Part shown: piece after piece, positions 53,416 to 60,656 of the stretch
Position numbering within the stretch: the first letter of the stretch is position 1
Layout of the letters: every line of letters starts with the position of its first letter
Origin: an uncultured Muribaculaceae bacterium
GTDB taxonomy: Bacteria; Bacteroidota; Bacteroidia; Bacteroidales; Muribaculaceae
Assembly (NCBI GenBank): GCA_910587075.1
Contig: CAJUKE010000001.1
Location: 124,001 to 188,000 of the forward strand
DNA length: 64,000 nt
Reading direction: 5' to 3'
Notes under the pieces: model-generated
Told to the model about the DNA's origin: nothing
Database searches by the model: none
Seen by the model: only the letters and a program-made list of their open reading frames with translations
Program-made: the position numbers and the translations under genes

Positions 53416-54627
53416 ATGAATATCGAAGAACTGCGGAAAGATTTCCCGATGCTCGGGCGCGAGGTCTACGGCAAGCCACTCGTGTACCTCGACAACACCG
53501 CCACCTCGCAGACCCCCCGCGAAGTGGTGGAGGCCATCGAGCGGATGTACTACGGCCACAAGGCCAACGTGCACCGCGGCGTGTTCTCCATATCCCAGGA
53601 GGCCACCGAGATGCAGGAGGCCACGCGCGAGAGCGTCAGGGAGTATGTCAACGCCGCCTCGACCCGCGAGATTATCTTCACCCGCGGCACCACCGAGGCC
53701 ATCAACCTCGTGGCCTCGTCGTTCGGGTCGATGCTTGAGGATGGCGACGAGATTATCCTCACCGTAATGGAGCACCACGCCAACATCGTGCCCTGGCAGC
53801 TACTCCAGTCGCGCAAGGCGGTAAAGCTCAGGGTGGTGCCCATCCATCCCGACGGCTCGCTCGACCTCGAAGCCTACCGCTCGCTCTTCAACGAACGGAC
53901 GCGCCTGGCCTCATTCTGCCACATCTCCAACGTGCTCGGCACGGTCAACCCCGTCAAGGAGATGACCGCCTACGCCCACAGCCAGGGGGTGCCCGTGCTG
54001 ATCGACGGCGCCCAGGCCGCGCCGCACCAGGCCATCGACGTGCGCGACATCGACTGCGACTTCTACGCCTTCTCATCCCACAAAATGTACGGCCCCTGCG
54101 GCGTGGGAGTGCTCTACGGCAAGGAGCGCTGGCTTGAAAAGATGCCCCCCTACCAGGGTGGCGGAGAGATGATCGGCCACGTCAGCTTCTCGGGCACCAC
54201 GTTCGCCGACCTGCCATTCAAGTTCGAGGCCGGAACCCCCGACTTCGTCGACATAGCCGCGTTCAAAACCGCCCTCGACTACATACGCCGAGTCGGAATC
54301 GACAACATCGCCGCCCACGAACACGAACTGCTCGAATGGACCACCGGGGAGATGATGAAGATTCCCGGAATGCGTATTTTCGGCACCGCGCCCGGCAAGG
54401 CGGCGGTAATATCGTTCCTCATAGGCGACGCCCACCACTACGATACCGGGATGCTGCTCGACAAACTCGGCATTGCCGTTCGCACCGGCCACCACTGCGC
54501 CCAGCCCCTTATGGAGTCGCTCGGCATCGAGGGGACAGTCCGCGCCTCCTTCGCCCTCTACAACACCCTGGACGAGGCCCGCGCCTTCATCGCCGCGCTC
54601 CACCGCATCCTCCCCCTGATAGGATAA
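53416..54627 (+). CDS. sufS: Cysteine desulfurase SufS
   Basis: 403 residues. PLP enzyme of the group II (SufS/CsdA) class: PLVYLDNTATSQTP at the start, VMEHHANIVPWQ, the PLP lysine in FSSHKMYGPCGVG (about 222) and the active cysteine in RTGHHCAQPLM (about 361). It takes sulphur from cysteine for Fe-S assembly. Class II enzymes need SufE or SufU as acceptor; none follows it. The transcript ends with AT-rich DNA and no clear terminator. Confidence 0.96.
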   Translation: MNIEELRKDFPMLGREVYGKPLVYLDNTATSQTPREVVEAIERMYYGHKANVHRGVFSISQEATEMQEATRESVREYVNAASTREIIFTRGTTEAINLVASSFGSMLEDGDEIILTVMEHHANIVPWQLLQSRKAVKLRVVPIHPDGSLDLEAYRSLFNERTRLASFCHISNVLGTVNPVKEMTAYAHSQGVPVLIDGAQAAPHQAIDVRDIDCDFYAFSSHKMYGPCGVGVLYGKERWLEKMPPYQGGGEMIGHVSFSGTTFADLPFKFEAGTPDFVDIAAFKTALDYIRRVGIDNIAAHEHELLEWTTGEMMKIPGMRIFGTAPGKAAVISFLIGDAHHYDTGMLLDKLGIAVRTGHHCAQPLMESLGIEGTVRASFALYNTLDEARAFIAALHRILPLIG

Positions 54628-54692
54628 GGGAGTGAAGGGTGAAGAGTGAAAGGGGTTAAATAAGGCTGTAAAAAATTTTTTTCAAGGAAAAG

Positions 54693-54724
54693 TTTGCAAT
54701 CCGCGAACTTTTCCTTTACTTTTG
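54693..54724 (+). promoter_or_regulatory. Strong consensus promoter of the DJ-1/PfpI gene
   Basis: TTTG (54693-54696), a spacer of 20 bases and TACTTTTG (54717-54724) match the Bacteroidetes consensus at every key base. A leader of about 100 bases follows before the ATG at 54831. Confidence 0.75.
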
Positions 54725-54830
54725 CGTTTATACAAACAAAACCATCGGGGATTACCACCCCCGCTTACGTCACATTACAATTAACGGCTCATAACCTAAC
54801 ATCTATTAACCCTATTATTTTTACATCGAA

Positions 54831-55403
54831 ATGAACACCTCCTACGTTTTTCTGGCTACAGGCTTCGAGGAAATCGAGGCGCTCACCGTTGTTGACGTCA
54901 TGCGCCGCGCCGGCATGGATGTCAAAACAATCTCCATTACAGGAGAACTCACAGTGCGCGGAGCCCACGGAATACCCGTAGAGGCGGACGCTCTCTACGA
55001 AAAAACCGACTTCATTACTCCGGAGTGGCTCATTCTCCCCGGCGGCATGCCCGGCTCGACAAACCTCTCGCAGTACGCACCGCTCAATACCCTGCTGAAA
55101 GTGCAGGCCCAGAGCGGGAAAATCGCCGCCATCTGCGCCGCACCCGCCGTGGTGCTCGGCCAGCTCGGCATCCTCGAAGGTAAGGAAGCCACCTGCTACC
55201 CCGGCTTTGAAAAAGATATGAACGGCGCCGTGCGCCGCGACGCCCCCGTAATCGCCCTCGACCGCCTCATCACCGCCAACGGCCCTTCGGCCGCAATGCG
55301 CTTCGCGCTCGCCATCGTGGCCAACTCGATGGGCGAAAGCGTGGCCCAGGAAGTCGGCAGCGGCATGCTCTTCTACCCCAAGCGCGCCAACTTCTACTTC
55401 TAA
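54831..55403 (+). CDS. DJ-1/PfpI-family protein (YajL/ThiJ type)
   Basis: 190 residues. The fold starts SYVFLATGFEEIEALTVVDVMRRAG in pieces (FLATGFEEIEAL, VVDVMRRAGMDV), with LILPGGMPG and the nucleophile-elbow cysteine in AAICAAPAVV (about 102). Glu in FEEIEA matches the conserved acid near the cysteine. Members act in oxidative or carbonyl stress; exact reaction uncertain (deglycase claims are debated). Own promoter and a T-tailed hairpin downstream. Confidence 0.92.
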   Translation: MNTSYVFLATGFEEIEALTVVDVMRRAGMDVKTISITGELTVRGAHGIPVEADALYEKTDFITPEWLILPGGMPGSTNLSQYAPLNTLLKVQAQSGKIAAICAAPAVVLGQLGILEGKEATCYPGFEKDMNGAVRRDAPVIALDRLITANGPSAAMRFALAIVANSMGESVAQEVGSGMLFYPKRANFYF

Positions 55404-55450
55404 GACAATCGTCCACAGAACTTAGGAGGAAATAAATATAGCAACATAAC

Positions 55451-55518
55451 GAGGTCACCGACCTCACATCAATAGCCCCGTCATTGGCCGCTAAAACGGC
55501 TAATGGCGGGATTTTTCG
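55451..55518 (+). terminator. Repeat-family element with T-tailed hairpin after the DJ-1 gene
   Basis: A palindrome gaggtc-acc-gacctc (55451-55465) precedes a 14-bp stem (55477-55490 with 55497-55510, two G-T pairs) with an atttttcg tail. Same order of parts as the element at 5946-6052, but here placed to end transcription. Confidence 0.7.
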
Positions 55519-55604
55519 TCACTGCCACATCGCAATAAAATGAGTGGCATTTGGTGTTTTAATCTTATTTAACAATTGAGGGGGGTAATTTGTTAAGTTT
55601 TCTT

Positions 55605-55612
55605 TACCTTTG
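55605..55612 (+). promoter_or_regulatory. Bacteroidetes -7 element
   Basis: tacctttg matches TAnnTTTG, 56 bases before the beta-propeller gene start. A TTTG at 55589-55592 is closer than usual. Confidence 0.45.
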
Positions 55613-55668
55613 CGAGCGATTTAACTATGGCATACCACTGCCACCGCCCATAACAGACCCTGACAAAT

Positions 55669-56679
55669 ATGCTTCGTACCTTATCGCCACTCATAACACC
55701 GATAAAAGGGAAATCCCTCTTAATTCTCGCCGCCCTTACGGTGACGGCAGCCGCAGCGGCCCAGAATGTCGACTATTCGGTAGTCTCCGTGCCCGAGGAA
55801 GCGGGAACCGAGTTCCGCAAAGTATCCTCCACCAGCGACTATGTGTGCATGCCCGAGGTACGCCGCTCTAACCGGGGCATCGACTGGTTCTCAAACCGCG
55901 TGCTCGCACCGCTGACCAACGGCACCGAAATCGGCTACCTCTCGTTTCGCAACAACACCACAAACATATTCATAAAGGACCTTTTCAAACAAGGGGGCTC
56001 GCGGCAGCGCACAAACCGCTCGGGGGTGATTGACTTCTCGTTCTCTCCCGACGGCAAAAGCCTTTATTTCTCCGAGGCGCGCGGCAAAAACACGCAGATA
56101 TTCCGCACCGACGCGACTAACGGCTATGTATGCCGCCAGATAACCTCGGCGGCCAACGACTACTCACCGGTGGAGATACCAGGCTCGGGTCAGATTATCT
56201 TCGCCCGCCTCGAAAACAACGGCTGCGGCATATGGAGCTACTCCCTGAAGGATAATTTCCTTTCAAGCTACACCTCGGGGCTGAATCCGGCCCCGGTGCC
56301 CGGGCAGAAGGCCATCGTGGTATCTCGTCCGTCGGCCATGGGCCGTTCGGAAATATGGAAAATCAACTACGACACCGGGGTCGAGGAGTGCATCGTATCC
56401 GACGCCGAGCGCAGCTTCACCACCCCGATGGTGTCGCCCGACGGCCACTGGGTCGTATTCGTGGGAAGCTCGATGCTCGAAGGCCCGGGCTTCGTGTACC
56501 CCAACACCGACATTTTCACCTGCCGCATCGACGGCACCGACCTGCGCCAGCTCACCCACCACGCCGCCGACGACCTCAGCCCCGTGTGGAGCACCGACGG
56601 CGCGTACATCTACTTCGTCTCGCAGCGCGGCGACGCCGACGCTACCGCCAACATATGGCGTATGAAGTTCATCCCCTGA
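55669..56679 (+). CDS. Secreted TolB-like PD40 beta-propeller protein
   Basis: 336 residues. A hydrophobic signal segment (about 17-34, ending near AAAAQN) is followed by PD40/WD40-like beta-propeller repeats: GVIDFSFSPDGKSLYFSEA, NDYSPVEIPGSGQIIFAR, FTTPMVSPDGHWVVFVGS and LSPVWSTDGAYIYFVSQ. Such domains bind proteins or peptides in the periplasm or at the surface. No catalytic domain is attached. The next gene, 52 bases on, encodes a beta-barrel protein and may be in the same transcript. Confidence 0.82.
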   Translation: MLRTLSPLITPIKGKSLLILAALTVTAAAAAQNVDYSVVSVPEEAGTEFRKVSSTSDYVCMPEVRRSNRGIDWFSNRVLAPLTNGTEIGYLSFRNNTTNIFIKDLFKQGGSRQRTNRSGVIDFSFSPDGKSLYFSEARGKNTQIFRTDATNGYVCRQITSAANDYSPVEIPGSGQIIFARLENNGCGIWSYSLKDNFLSSYTSGLNPAPVPGQKAIVVSRPSAMGRSEIWKINYDTGVEECIVSDAERSFTTPMVSPDGHWVVFVGSSMLEGPGFVYPNTDIFTCRIDGTDLRQLTHHAADDLSPVWSTDGAYIYFVSQRGDADATANIWRMKFIP

Positions 56680-56731
56680 TCACACCCAGGTAATCACAAA
56701 CAATCATATCAACAACAAACAAAACAACGGA

Positions 56732-57490
56732 ATGAAAGCTGTAAAAATTCTGATGATGGCAGGAGCACTGGCAATCGCGACTCCCGCGTTTGCCCAGTTC
56801 TCCAACGCCTCGGCCGGCGCCCGCTCGACCGGCGGCTCCTCTATGACTAAGGACACGACCCCCTACGACCGCCTCTCCATCTCGTATCAGTACGATATGT
56901 GCAAGTACGACAAAGACGATTCCGACGACCAGAACCTCAACGGATTCGCGATCGATTACCTCCACGGCTTCAGCGTGTCGAAAACCCTACCCCTCTTCAT
57001 CGAGACAGGTATCGGCTTCAATGTAGGTTTCTGGAGCGACAGCGACGACAAGCGTTTCAGCGATGCTGAGATAAAATATAATCTCACAACCCTCAACATC
57101 AGCATCCCTGTCAATGTCGCCTACAAATTCAACATCAACCAGGACTTTTCAATCCATCCATATATCGGACTCAACCTGAAGTTTAACACTCTCGCCCAGT
57201 TCAAAACCAAAATCGACTGTGATGACAGCGATACCCAGGAAATTGCCGACGATCTCGACGATGATGATTTCCGCGCTTTTACCGGAAGGCCCCGCAGCAT
57301 GAGCATGTTCGACAAGGATGAAACCGGGAAAGATGGACAATGGAAACGCTTCCAGCTCGGATGGCATATCGGCGTTGGTGTGAACTACAAAGCCTTCTAT
57401 GTCGGCCTCTCCTACGGCACCGACTTTATGGAGCTGGCAAAAAAACTAAACACTTCGACATTCAAAATCGGAGTGGGCTTCAACTTCTAA
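56732..57490 (+). CDS. Outer-membrane beta-barrel protein (OmpW/PorT-like size)
   Basis: 252 residues; signal peptide about 1-21 (cut near PAFAQF). Alternating hydrophobic strands and a C-terminal Phe (VGVGFNF) indicate an outer-membrane barrel of about eight strands; VGVNYKAFYVGLSYGTDF is one strand pair. A loop at about 165-190 is strongly acidic (CDDSDTQEIADDLDDDDF). Function unknown. It ends at an intrinsic terminator. Confidence 0.8.
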   Translation: MKAVKILMMAGALAIATPAFAQFSNASAGARSTGGSSMTKDTTPYDRLSISYQYDMCKYDKDDSDDQNLNGFAIDYLHGFSVSKTLPLFIETGIGFNVGFWSDSDDKRFSDAEIKYNLTTLNISIPVNVAYKFNINQDFSIHPYIGLNLKFNTLAQFKTKIDCDDSDTQEIADDLDDDDFRAFTGRPRSMSMFDKDETGKDGQWKRFQLGWHIGVGVNYKAFYVGLSYGTDFMELAKKLNTSTFKIGVGFNF

Positions 57491-57561
57491 AAACACACAC
57501 TTAAAATCCAAAACTTACAACTGTGACTTCACATTAGAATCAATGTGAATTGTGTAAACCG

Positions 57562-57597
57562 ACAGTCCCTGTATGTGAATATCGGGACTGTTTTTTA
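57562..57597 (+). terminator. Intrinsic terminator of the beta-barrel gene
   Basis: An 8-bp stem (57562-57569 with 57584-57591) is followed by a T-run. Just upstream lies another inverted repeat, ttcacatt/aatgtgaa (57528-57535 with 57542-57549). Confidence 0.8.
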
Positions 57598-57638
57598 ACT
57601 ATCTATACCCCAAAACTACAACCCCAAAACCAACCATT

Positions 57639-58109
57639 ATGAAGAAGAACAAACTATGGTGGAGCCTGCTGATCACGCTGATGCTCCCCCTCTCGTTCGC
57701 CATCACATCCTGCGACGACGATGACAAAAGCTCCGGCGGTTCATCATCCAACAAACTAACCCGAACCGCGTGGTATGGCGCAGACAACCAAGGCGAGCTA
57801 TACTCAATGGAGTTCTTCGATGAAGACGGCTTCGCCTTAATTCAGCAAGGAACTTATACCGGCTGCGAGGGAGATTACTCTGTCTCAAGTGGCAAAATCT
57901 CATTCCGTAACGTCTACAATTGGGGTTCAAAGAATCTCATAAAGAATGGCACTTATGAATATAAGATACAGGGCCGTCGAGGCGACCGCGAACTTGTAAT
58001 CTACGACGTCCTTCCCGGCAAAAACGAGCTATATCTCGAAGAAGTGGACTTCACTGGCTCCGGATCCGATTACGACGGCTCCGACGATGGCTGGGACTTT
58101 GACTGGTAA
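57639..58109 (+). CDS. Hypothetical lipoprotein
   Basis: 156 residues; signal and lipobox FAITSCDDDD (Cys about 25), with the aspartates after Cys typical of surface-exposed Bacteroidetes lipoproteins in general rather than a proven signal here. The rest (about 40-140) is beta-rich, with WYGADNQGELYSMEFFD, GCEGDYSVSSGKISF and GTYEYKIQGRRG, and might be a small beta-sandwich or lipocalin-like fold; I recognise no family. The acidic-aromatic tail ends DDGWDFDW. Confidence 0.65.
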   Translation: MKKNKLWWSLLITLMLPLSFAITSCDDDDKSSGGSSSNKLTRTAWYGADNQGELYSMEFFDEDGFALIQQGTYTGCEGDYSVSSGKISFRNVYNWGSKNLIKNGTYEYKIQGRRGDRELVIYDVLPGKNELYLEEVDFTGSGSDYDGSDDGWDFDW

Positions 58110-58154
58110 ACAGCCAAAACTTCCACCACTATATCAAAGGCACTTACAAAGAAA

Positions 58155-58184
58155 CGCTGCCGGGGAATCACTTCCTCGGCAGCG
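58155..58184. terminator. Bidirectional terminator between lipoprotein and pnp
   Basis: A 13-bp stem (58155-58167 with 58172-58184, one G-T pair) with a 4-base loop and a tttt tail on the plus side separates convergent genes. Confidence 0.8.
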
Positions 58185-58206
58185 CTTTTATTATAAAGGG
58201 TCAGTA

Positions 58207-60453
58207 TTAGTCGCGGCGGGGTTCGCGGGGACGGTCGTCGCGGCGCGGACGGCGGTCGCCATCGTGGTCGCGGCGGGGACGACGCTCGCCACCATCTTCG
58301 CGGCGGGGACGGCGGGGACGCTCGGCGGGCTCAACCCAGCCTTCGGGCTTTTCCTGAAGGGCGCGGAGCGACAGACGGTACTTGCCGGTCTTCTTGTCGA
58401 TTTCGATGAGTTTCACGGTAAGCTCGTCACCCTCCTTGATGCCGGATGCCTCCATGTCGGGCAGACGGTCCCAAGAGATTTCAGAGATGTGGAGCAGACC
58501 GTCGCGGTTGGGCATGAACTGCACGAACGCGCCGAAGTCCTGGATGGTCTGCACGCGGCCGGTGTAAACCTTGCCCTCCTCGGGGAGCTCTACAATGGCG
58601 TTGATCATTTCGAGAGCCTTGTCGATAGCGGCCTTGTTGGCAGCGGCAACCTCGATGTGGCCACCCTCGGGAATCTCGTCGATCGAAACGGTCGCGCCGG
58701 AAGCTTCCTGGATGCCCTGGATAACCTTTCCGCCCGGGCCGATAACGGCGCCGATGAGGTCTTTGGGGATGAGCATGGTGACGATGCGCGGTACGTGGGG
58801 CTTGTAGTCCTCGCGGGGCGCGGGTATGGTCTGCTCGATGATGTCGAGGATGTGGAGACGTCCGTCGCGGGCCTGGTTGAGGGCGCGTTCGAGAATCTCG
58901 TAGCTGAGGCCGTCGCACTTGATGTCCATCTGGGTGGCGGTGATACCCTCGCGGGTGCCGGTCACCTTGAAGTCCATGTCGCCGAGGTGGTCCTCGTCGC
59001 CGAGGATGTCGCTGAGCACGGCATACTTCTCACCATCGGAGATAAGCCCCATAGCGATACCGCTGACGGGACGCTTGAGCTTCACACCCGCGTCGAGCAG
59101 GGCGAGGGTTCCGGCGCATACGGTAGCCATCGACGACGAGCCGTTGCTCTCCAGGATGTCGGAAACCACGCGGCAAACGTAGGGGAAATCGTCGGGGAAC
59201 ATACCCTTGATGGCGCGGTGGGCGAGGTTGCCGTGGCCGATTTCGCGACGGCCAACGCCGCGCTGAGCCTTGGCTTCGCCAGTCGAGAAGGGGGGGAAGT
59301 TATAGTGGAGGAGGAAACGCTCGCGGCCCTGGTTGAGCACGTCGTCGAGAATCTTCTCGTCGAGCTTGGTGCCGAGGGTCACGGTCGAGAGGCTCTGGGT
59401 CTCACCGCGGGTGAACACGGCCGATCCGTGAGGTCCGGGGATGTAGTCAACCTCGCACCAGATGGGGCGGATCTGGGTGGTCTTACGACCGTCGAGACGG
59501 ATGCCCTCGTCGAGGATGCAGCGGCGCACGGCCTCGCGCTCAACGTCGTGGTAGTAACGCTTAACGAGCGGGGTCTTGGCCTCGCGCTCCTCTTCGGGAA
59601 GCGATTCGATGTATTCCTTGCAGACGGCGTCGAAAGCGTCCTGGCGCCAGTGCTTGTCGGGGGTGCCGGTCTTGGCGATGGCGTAAGCCTTGTCGTAGCA
59701 CTTCTCGCGCACGTCCTTGCGGAGTTCTTCGTCGTTTACCTCGTGGCAGTATTCGCGCTTCTGGGTCTTGCCGGCGGCCACGGCGAGTTCTTCCTGGGCC
59801 TTGCACTGCACCTTGATGGCCTCGTGGGCGGTCTTGAGGGCTTCGAGGAGCTCGGCCTCGGAAACCTCCTTCATCTCGCCTTCAACCATCATGATGTTGT
59901 CGTAGGTGGCGCCTACCATCAGTTCCATATCAGCCTTTTCGAGCTGCTCGAAAGTGGGGTTGATCACGAACTTGCCGTCGACGCGGGCTACGCGCACTTC
60001 GGAAATAGGGCCGTGGAAGGGGATGTCGCTGACAGCGATAGCGGCTGAGGCGGCGAGGCCGGCCAGAGCGTCGGGCATATCCTGGCCGTCGGCCGAGAAC
60101 ATAGTGATCTGAACGAAGGTGTCAGCGTGGTAGTTGTCGGGGAAAAGGGGGCGGAGAACGCGGTCAACCAGACGGGAGGTGAGCACCTCGTAGTCGGAAG
60201 CGCGACCTTCGCGCTTGAGGAAGCCGCCGGGGAAACGGCCGGCCGATGAGAATTTTTCCTTGTAGTCAACCTGGAGTGGCATGAAGTCGACGCCCTCACC
60301 TGCTTCTTTGGCGGAAACTACCGTCGCGAGGAGCATGGTGTTGCCCATTCGCAGTTCAACGGCGCCATCGGCCTGCTTGGCCAGTTTCCCTGTTTCCAGG
60401 GTGATGGTGCGGCCGTCGGGCAGTTCGATGGTCTTTTTGATAGGGTTCAGCAT
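58207..60453 (-). CDS. pnp: Polynucleotide phosphorylase
   Basis: 748 residues. Two RNase-PH domains (about 1-230 and 320-545) form the phosphorolytic 3'-5' exoribonuclease core; FAEGEGVD-like and GVGRREIGHGNLAHRAI segments are recognisable. A KH domain (about 555-615, GPGG in AVIGPGGKVIQ) and an S1 domain (about 625-695, YTGRVQTIQDFGAFVQF) follow. The last 45 residues are an Arg-Pro-Asp repeat tail (many RRPRR and RRD units), probably a flexible RNA- or protein-binding extension. It takes part in mRNA decay. Single gene with a -7 box at 60490-60497. Confidence 0.97.
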   Translation of the reverse strand: MLNPIKKTIELPDGRTITLETGKLAKQADGAVELRMGNTMLLATVVSAKEAGEGVDFMPLQVDYKEKFSSAGRFPGGFLKREGRASDYEVLTSRLVDRVLRPLFPDNYHADTFVQITMFSADGQDMPDALAGLAASAAIAVSDIPFHGPISEVRVARVDGKFVINPTFEQLEKADMELMVGATYDNIMMVEGEMKEVSEAELLEALKTAHEAIKVQCKAQEELAVAAGKTQKREYCHEVNDEELRKDVREKCYDKAYAIAKTGTPDKHWRQDAFDAVCKEYIESLPEEEREAKTPLVKRYYHDVEREAVRRCILDEGIRLDGRKTTQIRPIWCEVDYIPGPHGSAVFTRGETQSLSTVTLGTKLDEKILDDVLNQGRERFLLHYNFPPFSTGEAKAQRGVGRREIGHGNLAHRAIKGMFPDDFPYVCRVVSDILESNGSSSMATVCAGTLALLDAGVKLKRPVSGIAMGLISDGEKYAVLSDILGDEDHLGDMDFKVTGTREGITATQMDIKCDGLSYEILERALNQARDGRLHILDIIEQTIPAPREDYKPHVPRIVTMLIPKDLIGAVIGPGGKVIQGIQEASGATVSIDEIPEGGHIEVAAANKAAIDKALEMINAIVELPEEGKVYTGRVQTIQDFGAFVQFMPNRDGLLHISEISWDRLPDMEASGIKEGDELTVKLIEIDKKTGKYRLSLRALQEKPEGWVEPAERPRRPRREDGGERRPRRDHDGDRRPRRDDRPREPRRD

Positions 60454-60489
60454 TATATAAGATAGATTTTAAACTTCTGATAAATCGCG

Positions 60490-60497
60490 CAAAGGTA
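60490..60497 (-). promoter_or_regulatory. -7 element of pnp
   Basis: Minus-strand TACCTTTG (60497-60490), 37 bases before the start codon; no clear -33 box. Confidence 0.5.
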
Positions 60498-60542
60498 ATA
60501 AATTTTAGTCAAATTAACTAATAAACTGCCGAAAAACACATA

Positions 60543-60579
60543 AATAACGGGCGTTCAAAGGTTCTGAACGCCCGTTATT
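60543..60579 (-). terminator. Terminator of the second PL1 operon
   Basis: A perfect 15-bp stem (60543-60557 with 60565-60579), 7-base loop; the minus-strand tail is tatgtgtttttc. It separates the pectate lyase from pnp. Confidence 0.8.
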
Positions 60580-60656
60580 GATATTTACCGCCTCCTTGCG
60601 GCATATCGGGGATTTCTCCCCGCGGCCCGCGGGAACGCGGCTGTCAGGGGATAGAT

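Noticed and set aside
54725..54830. Leader of the DJ-1 gene as a riboswitch
   Set aside because: Only a small possible hairpin (ggggattaccacccc) is visible, with no known aptamer pattern and no terminator in the leader.
57523..57534. tgtgacttcaca as a CRP-like site
   Set aside because: The half-sites are only two bases apart instead of six, and the place is downstream of a gene near its terminator.
58087..60048. 653-codon open frame opposite pnp
   Set aside because: It lies wholly antisense to a strongly conserved gene; its protein is low-complexity (Val, Gly, Leu, His) as expected from GC-biased third positions.
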